Source of the DNA: Embiotoca jacksoni
Taxonomy: Eukaryota; Chordata; Actinopteri; Embiotocidae
Assembly: GCA_022577435.1 (NCBI GenBank)
Contig: JAKOON010000008.1
Location: forward strand, 1,298,501-1,362,500
Direction: 5' to 3'
DNA: 64,000 bases
The stretch's first letter is position 1. The number at the start of each line of letters is the position of its first letter. Below are positions 38,001 to 51,224 of this stretch, piece by piece. The translations under genes and the position numbers were made by a program. The notes beneath the pieces are model-generated. The model was not told the origin of the DNA. It searched no databases and saw nothing but the letters and a program-made list of their open reading frames with translations.

Positions 38001-39916
38001 TGTACCAGGAGAATGTTGTTTTTTTTTCCACTATGATTAACGACAGAGTGCTAAATTATAGTCTGTATTATTTTTTAAACTAATATAATTCCAATCTATT
38101 TGATATAGAGTAAGTCTCACCAATAGTTCAATGATCAGTGGTAGTGTGTTGTGATGATATGATTGTGTGATGTTATCATTTTATAAACTGTGGCCCAAAT
38201 AAATGTTTCAAAGCAATTAAAACTAAGCATCACGTTACTGTGGGTTTTGTTAAATACATCTGATTGAGTTTGGTCTAATGGAAAGCACAACAGTGGCACA
38301 CAGTTCACTGCACTGGAAATCAATTTGAATAATTTACATGAATTTGCATACATCTGGCATATTGTTACATATAAATATTGGAAAAAAAATATTGTAATTC
38401 CTGTTGTGATATTGTTCTCGCACGTGACAACTTTTAGACTACAAACACAAAAGGGCCGATATCTGGATATCACCAACTGAATAAAAAACACCTGGAAAAG
38501 AACAGTGAAAGTATTCATCCATTACTGTCCTGATTTCTTTTTGAATTCACCATCTGAGAGGAACTTTAGTTTGGTACCAGAGGAGAGTTGAAGTGCAGAA
38601 GCTCTCCTGACTGCGTTGAGTGAAGGTTAGAAAATGTTTTGTACACTTCAGCAGCAACCGGTCATTCAACAAGTGAGCGTCACCACCATACATCTACACA
38701 GTGACTGTCCGGGATCCACCAGAGCCCACAGCAAGCAATCAATGTTCCTCCATATCCTTGATCAGAGTGGCTCACTCCAGCCTGTGTGCCATAGCTTTTG
38801 TGCCCACTTAATTTTGTGTATACTGTGTAGAATTCAGATGAAAATTCATATAAAAGTCAAACTATTGAATATGTCAAACGTGAAAAGATAATCCGTTTCA
38901 GTGTTTTCATTTGCGTCTCATTTGCGTCTCATTTGAAATACATTTACTGTGATTTTATCAAGAGCAGTTCACCACACTGTACAGTTAGAGGCAATAGCTT
39001 TTACATTACATGAAAATATAGTCTTTGCTCCTCCAGTAACATTTCCTGGGAATTTTACAGGGAGATCTCATTCAATAATGCAAAGGTTCCAGGGGAAGCA
39101 AGAGGGACCAATAAAGTAGGTCACCGCCTGTCTGCTGGATCACAGGTCAGATGAGGACTCACTACTTTCAGGGGACATCACAGTCCAGGTGTAAACATGA
39201 TCAATTCATGTTGAACCCTCATAGGGCTGCCTCTCCCACCACCCCAAAATATACCGAATATTTTTTACACAATCATCTTTTAGTGTGGACCCTTCAAAGC
39301 CCTGACATGTAATATATTGCTAGTTTCTGTGGCCTCACTCATACCTGAATAAATATTTGTCCGCTTGAATTTCTTATCTAAACGTCATATTAAGTGGTAT
39401 TCATTAATCTGAGAAAGTATTTTTTGAAAATATTTTCTACCACTTTATTTCCAATATGAAGCAAATACGTTTATTTCCCCTACATGAGATTGTTACTTTA
39501 ACTTTTTATTAAAGGAATATAATGTGAACTACAGTACCTTGTCAACTAATTATATTGACTGGAACATTTAAGGAGAACATGTGCAACTTGTTCAGTATTG
39601 TTATGAAGTGTTTTTTTTTTTCCTGTTTCCAACCAGCTGCAGAGGTAATATTAAACTACAGCAACAGAAAAACTGCATGTTGTAAGAGCAGTTTATAAAA
39701 AAAAAATGACTGTCTCTAGAGGAAGAAGAGAAGAAGATAAATATTTCCTTTATAAAGTTCTGGAAAAAAAAAAGGGGAGATTTATTCTTTGAACACTCGA
39801 TCCAAGAACAAAACCACATGCAGTTCTGAACAATTGCGAAAAGTCTGAAAGATGAGTTTTCACACCGTCTTCCATCACACTTTTTCCACATGCACACTGT
39901 CAGCAAGCAGACTCAC
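29090..39916 (-). other. Cadherin intron 5 (about 10.8 kb)
   Basis: Apart from a Harbinger-like non-autonomous element (36789-37946), this intron is AT-rich sequence without recognisable genes. Open frames here are short and lack domain motifs. The segment 35750-36190 is relatively GC-rich but unassigned. Conserved non-coding elements cannot be judged from one sequence. Confidence 0.6.
36789..37946. mobile_element. Harbinger-like non-autonomous DNA transposon
   Basis: The right end, read inverted, is GGGCCTGATTTACTAAGATC, a familiar fish element terminus. The left end (CTGTATTTACTAAAGGTTTG) carries the matching A-T-T-T-A-C-T-A-A core with one extra base. The interior includes a short plus-strand frame (FSRSERDVLIRCARGE, from about 37088) that faintly recalls the Myb/SANT-like second protein of such elements. 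No transposase is seen. The superfamily assignment is tentative. Confidence 0.6.
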
Positions 39917-40083
39917 CTCTAGTCGGAGGTATTCACTTTGCTCCTTTGAGGTCAGGTTGAAGATGATGCTGCTGTGTTTACGGGTTCGAACCAGGACTTG
40001 GATCCAGGTCCTCCGGGCAGGCAGCGGGGACGCCAACTGGTAATGCACGTGACTGTGACCATCGAAGGAATACTCTGGGACCT
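39917..40083 (-). CDS. Cadherin exon 5: start of laminin-G domain 2
   Basis: This 167-nt exon enters in phase 1 and leaves in phase 0 at CTA GAG|GTGAGT, a strong donor. It encodes 55 complete residues. VPEYSFDGHSHVHYQL, then WIQVLVRTRKHSSIIFNL and SEYLRLE, match the first strands of a LamG domain (S-F-x-G-x-S-x-V, then an aromatic or I/L strand with V-R-T-R, then Y-L-x-L-E). Two acceptor AGs are 2 nt apart; 40083 is chosen because its AG completes the codon begun by the G left by exon 4. The 3' splice site is UG-rich rather than pyrimidine-rich. Confidence 0.9.
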
Positions 40084-41801
40084 CTGGTGTTGATACACAT
40101 ACACAAACACACATACACACAAAAATGGCAGTCGCAATTAGAATGAACACAATTACAATTTTAAATGCAAAACACAACACTTTATTAAGTTAGGACACTC
40201 GACAGTGACGACACCTCAGGTCACTTAAAATACATCAGGTCTTAAAGGCCCTAAATCTCGCCTAATATGCAGGGAGCTGGTTTCACGACAGGATATGTAA
40301 AATACACAAGATAGAATATGTATGTGTGGTTTAGCTCGGGTTACGCTTGGCTCTCCTTTCTAAGACCCATGTTCCCTGAAGTGGATTTTGAGCATGCCCG
40401 TCAGAGTAAACCAAGCACACCTAAAGTCTTCTCAAAGCCATTGTTCCATCTCATTGCATATGCAAGTTCAATTTTCCTCCATCCATTGCTTTCACACCTC
40501 CCCCTCTTTGTCTCTTTTCCATGAAACTTTGACAAACTTGAGCAGTTCCTCCTACTTGAAGGCAACGTCGCATCATTTTTTTTAAAGATTTCTTCTAGGC
40601 ATGGAGAATGCAGCTGATCAGCCATGTCCTCTTGAAACTCCCAAAACTTCATCTTGTGTTTTACTGTGTTCATAAAGTTCACAGGGCTGTTTACATAGGA
40701 TTTGTGAACATAAAAGGATAATAACGCAATACATTTTATACCAATAGTACAGTCTTCAGTACAGAAGACTGTGGAGAGCTACATTTTAGAAATTGGGATA
40801 TTTATTGAATCCCTACTTTCCTTTCAAATGAACTGTTGTAGACAGCAAACACAGATAAAGGCTGAGACCAAAGGTTCCTGTGAAGAGGCAGCAGTGAGCT
40901 TTAGATGGTAACATAATGGTAAAAAATGGACTGTAGGATATCGTTGGATGGGTATGGCTGCATTCAAACGAAGCAGCAACCCACACAATGGTTTGTAAAC
41001 GGCCATTTTGAAGCATTGAATTGGGCATTTAGGTCCATTTATATATTATAATTATATAAATTAATATTTTAGCCAGGGAGGAACGGGAGGTGGAGACTGA
41101 GAATTTGAAGACACCGTACCCACCCACCCAACCTGACTGCACTCATGTCAATCAAACCAGGCTCATTCCCATGGGACACGTGATCATATGTATGATACAT
41201 GTTTATCACATGTTGCAACAAATGATAACATGGGAAAATATGTGGAACAGATGGGAATCTACGTAAGCTTCACACGTTACACCATGAACATGTTCCAAAA
41301 CCACATGTTTACCGAGGGCAAAACGTGTGTCAGATGTGCATAATCACGTGATCACCTGAATTTTTGCACTTCTAAAGTTTATGTATTTTTTTTTGCAAGG
41401 GATGAAAAAAAAGTATTGACTGATGCCTTTTGAATGGGAGTGTATTGGAAACAGAGTCCTGTATTGGTTTCACTTTGCAGAACATGAGACAATGTCCGTT
41501 TTTATATAGACTCTTTCATTCCGATAGAACTGTTGCCCTTTGTAAAACAAAAGCATGTCTGCTTTTTATCATTTTATTGTTACAGCAAAATGTAAAGTAA
41601 TCATCTTCTTAATAATACCTTAAACAACTGAACTGTAAACGTTTTTTTTATTATTTTTTTTTTTTAACATACACGGCAACGGTAAGGTGATATGTGCTTT
41701 TTAGAATTTAAACATCATTACTACACAGACCACAATTTTTTGCAAGACATGAACATTTTATGCAAAACAGACATGAAGGGGCTCTATCTTTAAGCAGAGT
41801 G

Positions 41802-41802
<1 letters not shown>

Positions 41803-41829
<27 letters not shown>
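41803..41829. repeat. TG microsatellite
   Basis: About 13 TG units, followed by a T-rich and then G-rich run. Confidence 0.93.
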
Positions 41830-41832
<3 letters not shown>

Positions 41833-42021
41833 ATTTTTATTTTTTTTGGGGGGGGGTGCAGTAGAGATGTAACAGGAAATAAGGGGAAGGAGAGGTTCTC
41901 AATCAGACTTGAACTGCGGTCATTGCATTTCATGTTCTTCATTTTAACTCCCCGAGCCAACAAACAATTTTTTTTTTCCTGTCTTGCCAGGTTTAGAGGC
42001 AGAATACAGAAAATGTTTGTT

Positions 42022-42026
<5 letters not shown>

Positions 42027-42060
<34 letters not shown>
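42027..42060. repeat. TG microsatellite
   Basis: About 17 TG units. Confidence 0.93.
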
Positions 42061-42063
<3 letters not shown>

Positions 42064-42379
42064 TTGAACCGCAATTCAAAGATTGATTCATCAGTTACAA
42101 AAATCATCCATGTGTCCCCACTTGGTCACTGACTTCCCACCATGCTGCTTTATGAATCAAATCCTCTTCTGAATATGGAGTGATTAATTCACATTTGTTC
42201 ATTCATGTATTCATTATTTCAGTCACCTACTGAATCATTAATTGTTTGTTTGTCTGCCCTACTGCTGGTTCTTAAAACTGTTCGACCTGCTTTTGTCATC
42301 ATCTCAAAGAAGAACTTGTAAAAAAACAAGAAGAATAATGTTTTCTACAGGCAACAGTTGATATTTTGTACCAGCATGT

Positions 42380-42700
42380 TTAAGTCCAATCAGTGTCACC
42401 ATGAGGTAGAAGACGAACCAAACCCAACTGTATAGCCTGGCAGAGTGTGCTGTTATCAGCAGAAAGCTTTAACTGAGGTGTACTCCTCAACCTGGAGGAA
42501 GTGTGCAATCGCAGTACAGGACCAGGGTCATTAAAGATCCCACCTCAGTCCAGCAACCGTCTCGTCCAACTGACTACAGTCAGGCAAATGCCTCCACAGC
42601 CGTAAGGCCAACACAGAGAAGCTCACAAGGAGCTATCTTGTTCACTTCATAAGGATCCTTAACTTGGGTGCTGCCAGGGGCCTGCCAGCTGCTCTCTGAG
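42380..42700 (+). mobile_element. Possible LINE RT 3'-terminal relic
   Basis: In shifting frames the plus strand gives RTRVIKDPTS near 42520 and a region near 42580-42660 reading LQSGKCLHSRKANTEKLTRS. These resemble the last part of L2-type RTs (R-V-I-K-D-P, then L-P-S-G-x-R, then K-A-x-T-x-R). No tail or earlier RT motifs are visible. The match is by eye only and could be wrong. Confidence 0.4.
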
Positions 42701-43472
42701 TAAAACAAAAATGACACCGCAGTAATCAAGAATCCTCAGAGAGAAAGGTAAACATGTGACCTGTTTAAGTTGCAAACAGAATAAGTGGCATATGCATAAA
42801 GGATGCCATGAAGAGGATGGCATTGTACAGTCTACCTTAATGGTACCTTGTTGGGAAAGCACTGAACAGCAGTGGGTGATAACATGGTTGCTTGGTTCAA
42901 ACGTTGTCTGTAGTCCACTTCAGCTTCATTCTCTTTCACAGTTTAGGTTACTCATGTGCAAAATGGGAGATTCTCAACCTTTGTGTTTACAAGGATGTTC
43001 ACAGTAAATTTGTGTCTGGTAGATTTGATACATTCTTGAAGACTAACACTTTACATGGCATATAATATAAATACATTAATAAAATAAAAGTTTACCTACT
43101 CAGCCAGCATCGCTGGAAACTGTGACAGGAAACGGTCTGTAACGTGCTCTGGAGCCTCATTTTTTTATCTGCTTGACCATCAAGTTTACTGTATATGTGC
43201 TATAAAGTTATCACCTTCTCAGGTCATTTGTATTTGTGACACTGCAATATGTATCACATATAAAATTCACGTTTTTCCAAATATGAAATATCTGCTCAGC
43301 TACTACCAATTTTGCTTTGTTTTCACGTGCTATAAGTCAGCAGAGTCAACAAGTATTTAGCTAAGGAGAACATTATCTTTTGGGTACACATGGATGATTT
43401 TATTTTGTTGTTGATGAATCCGTCAACCCCAAACTTTAATGCATAAGCCTAAAAAAAAATAGTTTGGCTTAC

Positions 43473-43653
43473 CTTCTTCACACTGGTGTCCTGTGTATCC
43501 GGGCACACACTGGCAGCTGAAGGAGCCCCACTCACCGTGACAGCGACCCCGGTGGCCACAGGATGGATAGCCCATGTTGACACAGCTGCTATCGGTGGTC
43601 AGGCAGCCTGGAGAACTGGACTGCGAGTCAGCCGGGGTGCCCAAATCATACAG
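43473..43653 (-). CDS. Cadherin exon 4: end of laminin-G 1 and first EGF-like domain
   Basis: This 181-nt exon enters in phase 0 after CATTCAG and leaves in phase 1 at GAAG|GTAAGC, a near-consensus donor. It encodes 60 residues. LYDLGTPADSQ continues the last LamG strand, followed by a lone cysteine. Then come six cysteines in EGF spacing: C-VNMGYPS-C-GHRGR-C-HGEWGSFS-C-Q-C-VPGYTGHQ-C. The G-Y/F-x-G-x-x-C ending is diagnostic of EGF folds. The stretch upstream of the acceptor on the transcript is pyrimidine-rich for a few hundred bases (purine-rich on the plus strand, 43660-44050). Confidence 0.92.
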
Positions 43654-44789
43654 CTGAATGGAGGAGATAGAGGGCAGGAGATGGAAGGGTCGTAATTATG
43701 TAGAGAAGATGAGAGGAAAAGAAAAGGTAGAGGAAGGAGAGATATGACGGGAAATTAAAATAAACAACGAAATGATGAACAAAGAGGAAAAGAAAAAACA
43801 AAAAGAAAAGAATACGAGTACAGTACATTAATGGAAAAAGAAAAGGGAACAGAAAGAAAGGGGAGAGTAAAGCTGAGACGTGAAGATTGTAATCGGACAA
43901 GTTGCCAATAAGTAAATAGCTTACAAAAAGGTAAAGTGACAGCAGAGAAAAGGGACGACGTAGGACAGACCGATGAGGGAGTCGGTAAGCCAAAAGGGGT
44001 GTGAGAGTTTTCAAAGGAAGAAAGGAAAGTCAAACAGAGAGTCTCAGAGACTCTCACTGAGATGAAACCAAACACTGGACCAGTCTTCTTATGGACCAAC
44101 AGCATGGCCGGCTGCTCAGAAGGCTGAACGGACGGTGGATACTTGTATGCCTGAATTTGTTTTCCTCATCAAAAAAATGCCCTGAAGAACAATAAATTCA
44201 ATCTCCTCTCTGCCTAACCTAAACTTTATGAGTTCAGTTGGTGCTGCGGCAAATGGAAAGAATTGTACAAGCTGATCATCAGGGAGCTGCTGATTGGCTC
44301 TGACCTCTAGCAAAGAGGCATGGTATTGGTTGCTGACCTTTAAATGCTACAGCTCTTCTACTTGCTGGGGTTCGGTCTGATCATGTTGATTGCTAAGGAA
44401 CGAAACACAAACCTCAGCAATCAATAAAATAAAACCACAATGGTTTGTCTGCAATTGATTTGAATGTGCATTTGTGTCAATGTGGTGTGTGTGTGTGTGT
44501 CTGAGCAAAACACTTGGGCTGATATATGAGTCAAACGCAAATATACACCTGCTGCATAAATTATAATATGTGGCTTGAGCTAAGGAGAGTGTCACACCCC
44601 CACACAGAGTCTGTCCTGATTAAAGTCAGGTGTTGGGAACAACACCGTCTGATACAAAGTCTAAAAGCCTTCAATAAAACTGACTTAAAGACTTGAAGAC
44701 TTGAAGACTCTCAGCTTCAGTTTGGCTCTATGCAAATGAATGGGTGACATCACTGTATCCAAAACTATCTTCATATATAGTCTGTGGTT

Positions 44790-45760
44790 ATCTGTGCAGA
44801 TTCTCAGTCATCCAGGTCATGATTTTCAAGAACAGGTTTGTTAACATGCCCAAATGGCCATAGAGGGAAATGAGCAGATCAGGATGATTCAGATGAAGCT
44901 TCAATTTTGTTGTTGTTGTTGTTTTACACTAAAACACCACACCAGAGGTTCACCATTACCTACCAGTCCCCTACACAAACAAACTGAGCTCCTTATATAC
45001 ACCTGCTCACTCTAATTAGCCCAGACATACCATCTACAGGTAATTATATATATCAACAATTAATATGTACAATACCTATTTACATGACCCAAAGATATCA
45101 ATAATAATTGACAAATATTTACATTTTCTATAAATAGAGGAAATTATCAATCCATAATTTACCTAAATAAACAGAGCAACACATATCTCTACTTCCCCCC
45201 TACCCGCTTCCTGTGGTTGGTTCTTCCCGGAACTATAAATGCGTGCACGAGCCCCCAGGGAATTGTTTTGCCCTAACACCCTGGGAAGAGAAAACAGGCA
45301 GAGGGGAGTTGTTGCCATTTTTAAACTAACTTTTATCTTTAGCTTGGCAATACATACGTATATACTCTGTTGTTCTGATACATAACTAATTGGACATCAT
45401 CACAATCAAGGCTGTTCAATCAGGCACTCGCTGCACTTGTCTATTTGTTTGTTCCCTGGGAGAACAAAAGGAACAACCCAATGTCCCAGCTGTGCAGATG
45501 GCTCCCAGCATCTACAGTCTAACAATAAAATACAGTTAATAAAATTGTGTGTGCTCTCTTTGGCATCTTTATCACACCACGTCTCATAAATAATGTCTAA
45601 ATACAGCATAGGTAACGGCGGTGTGTCATTACAGGGTGAATCAAAGGCAACTGGTTTGGTAGGAGATGCTTGAAGACGTTTGCAGGAGGAGGTGAAACAT
45701 CTTCAAACATCTACTTCTAAGTCCAGGTGCCTTTGATTAAACTGCTCTTGGATCCTAACG
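44790..45760 (+). repeat. Dispersed fish repeat, two terminal pieces around AT-rich sequence
   Basis: GCAGATTCTCAGTCATCCAG (about 44798) and, at 45640-45755, GAATCAAAGGCAACTGG, GCTTGAAGACGTTTGCAGGA and CCTTTGATTAAACTGCTCTT are recognisable members of common fish repeats. The 0.8 kb between them includes a TATA-like CTATAAATGCG at about 45231. Whether all of it is one element is unclear. Confidence 0.4.
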
Positions 45761-46314
45761 GTTATAATGTGTTAAACGGGCAGTCTACCACGTTGTTCTA
45801 ACATTTGTCGTTGTGGATCTGAGATCATGTGTAATCAAAGGTGCAGTTTTTCTCAAATGTTGGCAGTTCTCTTGAGCCACTTCAGTCTGCCTTGTTGAAG
45901 TTACTGCATTATGCTGTTAATAGAAACTCAACACTTTAAAAGCCCTCAGCCCTTTCAGTGGACAGAAACCCATATTTTAACAAGGCTTTTATCGTGAAAC
46001 ATTTGCAGTAATATGTTGTGACTGAAATCGGGACAAAGCTCTTTAGATGAGTAATCCAGAAAAAAAAACATTGAAACCGTAGCGTAATCATACTGATGAC
46101 CTTATTAAATTAAAATGATGGAAATCTAAAGTGTTGACAATTGTATGTGAAGTTGCTACCATAGAAAAAGGGGTCATACAAAGTTAGAAGCAAGCCTCAA
46201 CTTAACTGTGTATGTGTGTCACAGTTGCGCTCCAGTTCATAAAGATTTCCATTTCCATTTCCATTAATTTGTCACCCAGTAGTTTTGATTTCACTTCAGA
46301 AAGGATTTTATCTA

Positions 46315-46785
46315 CAACCATGTTTCCCCGAAAATTGGGACACTGTGTAAAACATAATTATTCTTAAATTGTTGCACTATTTGCCCATGGGAGTGGTAAA
46401 CCTGTCAACATCTTCAGAGACTCTTCCTCTTTTAAAGGCTCTTTTTATACCCAGTCATGTTACTGATCGGTTGCTATTTAAGTTAATTAGTTGAGATGTT
46501 TCAGCAGATGTTTTTTTTTTTTTTTTTATCTTTACACAACTTTTCCAGCCTTCTGTTGCCCCCGGCCCAATTTTTTTGAGATGTGTTGCTGGCTTCAAAT
46601 TTAAATTGTGCATATATTTTTTTTATAAAAAAAAATAAAATGTCTCCATTTGAGCATTTGATGTGTTGTCTTTAGTTTATTTTCAATTAAATGGGTTAAA
46701 TCATTTGAAAATCATCACATTCCATTTTTTTTTCTTTTACGTTTTACATTTTTACTGCGTCCCAACTTTTTTGGAAACAGGGTTG
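46315..46785. mobile_element. MITE related to the 8.58-kb Tc1-like element
   Basis: The ends read CAACCATGTTTCCCCGAAAA (followed by TTGGGACACTGTG) and, inverted, CGTCCCAACTTTTTTGGAAA (followed by CAGGGTTG), flanked by TA at 46313-46314 and 46786-46787. The interior of about 470 bp has no coding capacity. Its right half (TGCTGGCTTCAAATTTAAATT region) resembles the matching part of the 8583-9344 element, so both belong to one family. Confidence 0.87.
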
Positions 46786-49694
46786 TAAAATTGCTTCCTT
46801 TGTGTGCCAGCCAAATGCAAATGTCATGTAACATCTAGATCACAGTTTTCCCTAAACATAGACATACTTTGCCTTAACATATATTCTGGTAAAATGACTT
46901 TTTTTCAACACAGGTTGAGAATGTTCCTATAACGTCACTTGTATGTCAAACCTTTTGCTGAAAAACATCAACTTTGACTCAAAGCCATTAGTCCAACTGC
47001 TGTAACTGAAAACTTTCATACCTAAAAATGGAGGGACAGATGTGTCAAAACCTCCCAAAAAACTTAAAGCAGTCATGTTTGTCATATTACAGGCACTGAC
47101 ACGCAAAGGGAAACAGATGATGTTGCTATAGCAATGGATGACACATTAGCACACTCTGTGCTAATGTAAAACCAACGCCACAGGAGAAAATTAAGAGCAA
47201 AAAAAAAGCATACAATGCCCGAACATGTCCATCAATAATATTAATCATCAGTACGCCTACTGTTGCTTGCTCTTTGGAGATTTATTATCCTCATGTCCAC
47301 CCACACACATCATGCAGATTTCTCTCATTAGTACACAGTGTTTGTGCAGCCTCCTGCTATGTCTCCAACAAAGGTAAACCCCACTAACTCCAAGCCTTTA
47401 GCACTGCAGAGAACCTTATATCCATCTATAGCCTCACTCTGGAGATTCAACATCCTAATAGAGCTTTCAAAAGGCCTACTGAATGAATACACATAAATTG
47501 TGTTTATGGAGTCAATAGTTCTGAAAGCCACACTCACCCCCCCCGGAGGCCCTGTGGCCCTAACACCTAAACCAGACTACTGGACAAAGCTTATTAAACT
47601 AACTGCCTGGTCAAGGTTGTTTTTCACATGAGCATGGCTGTCAGCGAAAATAACTGCTCTTCACTACTAAACCACTGGGTTGTTACCCGAATGCACAAAC
47701 TTGTGATGAGTCCTTCCAACATGATAGGACCAACAGAAGAAAGGAAGAAAACAAGTGTACTCACATTCCACCGTAAGACATCATTAAGGAGGGTTGTCAT
47801 TAATGCAATCATATTTAAAAAAGACATTTGCATCATTAGTGTAAAAGTCACAAATGCAGATGAATAATTGGATTTCTATTTCAGTAAATGACAGGCTGTG
47901 TTTTGGATTTAATGAAAACTGGTCCTGTTATTACAGTTGTGCTAATGTTAGAAAGAGAGAGTGTGTGTACAGTACAGTATCAGAGCGAGTGAAAAATGCT
48001 TAATTATAAATGTGTCGGTGCCGGAGAAGAACTCATTAAATGGAACCACTATCGTCCAGAAGTGACCGATAAGTTGAGTAGTAGAAGACTCACATTATTG
48101 AATTCTATTATTTGTCTGGCACGCGTGTCTCATCAATTAACTCAGCAGCCCAAGTGTATTAAAGGCTCATGTGTAGCAGTGTTGTTTGGTTGACTTTGTT
48201 GATCTGCTGTTAAGACTGTCCAAGTTTCAGCTGTGCTCCTTCTTGTTGTTTACTGATAACTGACTCATACAGGATTTGTTTCCTTCATAGCCAACCACTT
48301 AACTATAACAATAAGCTGTTTTCCGCTGTCGACTGCTGCTTAAGTCACCCACCTCAAGACACAATAACCCACTGTAAGCCTACTTTTAATTGATTTCATT
48401 TAGTCTTAGTCCTTTCATCCACACACATGCACACTTTACGATAGTGACCATAACCCAGACAATAGCAGAGCTGTTTGACACTAATTCTCACAATACAATA
48501 GTCACATAACACACTGAGTTGCTGTTGTGATTCATATAATTTCACAACTATTTGAGAACAATACAGTCTTTAACTGCACAAACCATTCATTCAACATCCT
48601 CCACTTGAACATTTAAAGACTAGTCTTCTCAGATCCGCTCCTGCCAGTAGGTACTCTTTTCTCGTATTTAATATGAAGTGGATTGAAGTCACCACTGCAG
48701 TGTTCAAGGCCGGTGCAGATCCTACTGGGGCAAAAAAATACCCTGTCAAAATGTCCACTGCCTCTTTAGAAAGTGTCATAAAAGAAAAGGATCCCTGTTT
48801 AGTTCACACTCACCTCCCACTTGTATAGAGCATACAACAATGCCATGATCAAACTGAAAAGGAAGCGGGCAGTTTATGACAGGTGTACATTAAGTCTAAA
48901 TCACAATTGTCACTTTAAATAGATGCAAGCAATATGAGAATATGATGTTGGCATTAGCAGCGAGTAACACAGATAATATATTAAAGAGTAATAAGTAACA
49001 CCTTAGTCACTGGAGCAGGAAGTCAAACATCTTTCAAGCACTAACATTTAATTTCAAATTTTCTGCCGTATGAGTTTTGATGATCAGAGAAGTCACATCT
49101 GACAAAGTCTGCTTCTTTGGGAATCCAGTCTGAAAAGACTGACATTTAATTCTAAATACCAGTTACATCAGGCAAAACTCAACCGCTTTGGACTGACAGA
49201 GGCAACACTTATCACTAAGTCACAGGTTTATTTCATCTCAAGTGAAAATTTGCAGCAGAAAATACAATTATGACTAAAATTGAGTGAGCTCACACAAGCC
49301 TATCATACCAGAGGCCTGTGTTCACACAGAAATGATTTGGGTTTAGTTTGGGTTGGGTTTGGATGGTCATGGTAGAGCATGGAGTTCTTGACTTTTTAAC
49401 TCCAACAGAGCAGCAGCAGGCTACTTGAAAGTCTTCACTTTAAGTCAGAAAAGGTTCATACCATTTCACTCTTGGAGTGCGTGTGTGTAGTATTTGAAAA
49501 AAGCTTTGAGGTTACAGTTAAAAGCATACAAAAACATATCTTACATAGCACAAGGGTGCTGTGAATGTTGAAACCTGTTATTAATCCATTTATCAGCAAG
49601 AGTGCAGGTGTGAGTTTGAGTATGGCCAAATGCTGGTGTGCTAATGGTTGTGTGTTTGTGTACGCCGGGGGGTGTGTGCCATGAAGTGTGTTAC

Positions 49695-49818
49695 CTTGCT
49701 GTCCACGATGAGGTTGCGGATGCAGCCGGTGAAGTGTTTGTGCTGAAGCTGAGGGTAAATGTAGGGGATGTCCTCGTTCACACCACCGAGCTGGAGCACC
49801 TGACTGATGTTCAGGTGT
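49695..49818 (-). CDS. Cadherin exon 3: laminin-G domain 1, C-terminal part
   Basis: This 124-nt exon enters in phase 2 (one base completes an Arg codon with AG from exon 2) and leaves in phase 0 at AGC AAG|GTAACA. It encodes 41 residues that include VLQLGG and GCIRNLIVDSK. The F-x-G-C-I-R-N-L motif is the usual last strand of a laminin-G domain, and its cysteine normally pairs with one a little further on, here probably the first cysteine of exon 4. The acceptor is TGTTGTAG. A candidate 40-nt exon with identical phases lies about 840 nt downstream in the intron. Confidence 0.9.
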
Positions 49819-50828
<1,010 letters not shown>

Positions 50829-50956
50829 CTGTCAGTGTTAGGTGTAACACCCGTCACTTCACAGGACGAGTGGTCCTCGGTGGTCAACCAGCTGCCCAGA
50901 CCCTCCATCTCCATCACAGCTGCCCCTGAACATCGATCCAGGGTGAAACGCACTTC
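50829..50956 (-). CDS. Cadherin exon 2: laminin-G domain 1, cysteine-containing segment
   Basis: This 128-nt exon enters in phase 0 after a T-rich acceptor (TTTTTTTCAG) and leaves in phase 2 at ACAG|GTATAC. It encodes 42 residues starting EVRFTLDRCSGAAVMEME and ending GVTPNTD, with two cysteines. The E-V-R-F-T-L-D-R-C run continues directly from the R-S-N-S-K end of the previous exon and places this in the second half of a LamG sandwich. The donor is unusual in being followed almost at once by a very long CA repeat on the transcript (50824-50717). The intron to exon 3 is the shortest of the gene, about 1.0 kb. Confidence 0.88.
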
Positions 50957-51224
50957 CTGAAAAAAAAATAAAAAAGGGACATGTTGTCGAGACCTGACAT
51001 CATCACAGAAAACAAATACACTATTAAAGCCCCTGGTTCTCTGCATTCTAATGAATGTACTTCATGTTGCTGTCAAGTGGTCTTTTAGCCCTATTTCTAT
51101 TAGTGGAGCAGCGTCTGACTCGCATATGTTTTATGAGTGTTATGTCGGCAGCTGTCTCATGTTTTAGTGATATGTTAAGCTGTTCAATATAGCTATGAAT
51201 ATATAAATATATATATATATATGC

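Larger units (their letters stand above)
40084..43472 (-). other. Cadherin intron 4 (about 3.4 kb)
   Basis: Holds a weak LINE 3' coding relic (about 42380-42700), two TG repeats (41803-41829 and 42027-42060), and a small piece (about 41070-41170) resembling the dispersed repeat at 56.9 kb. The end next to exon 5 is CA/TG-rich. Nothing else is recognised. Confidence 0.6.
43654..49694 (-). other. Cadherin intron 3 (about 6.0 kb)
   Basis: Contains the candidate 40-nt exon (48853-48814), the Tc1-type MITE (46315-46785), fragments of a dispersed repeat (44790-44825 and 45635-45760), and the pyrimidine-rich stretch (on the transcript) before exon 4. Nothing was recognised between about 46800 and 48780. 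Confidence 0.65.

Noticed and set aside
39975..39995. GGGTTCGAACC, similar to a tRNA T-arm
   Set aside because: It lies inside cadherin exon 5 and no cloverleaf can be built around it.
44900..45330. TATA-like CTATAAATGCG and following GC-rich text, considered as an LTR promoter
   Set aside because: No paired LTR, primer-binding site or gag/pol text was found; kept only as part of a low-confidence dispersed repeat.
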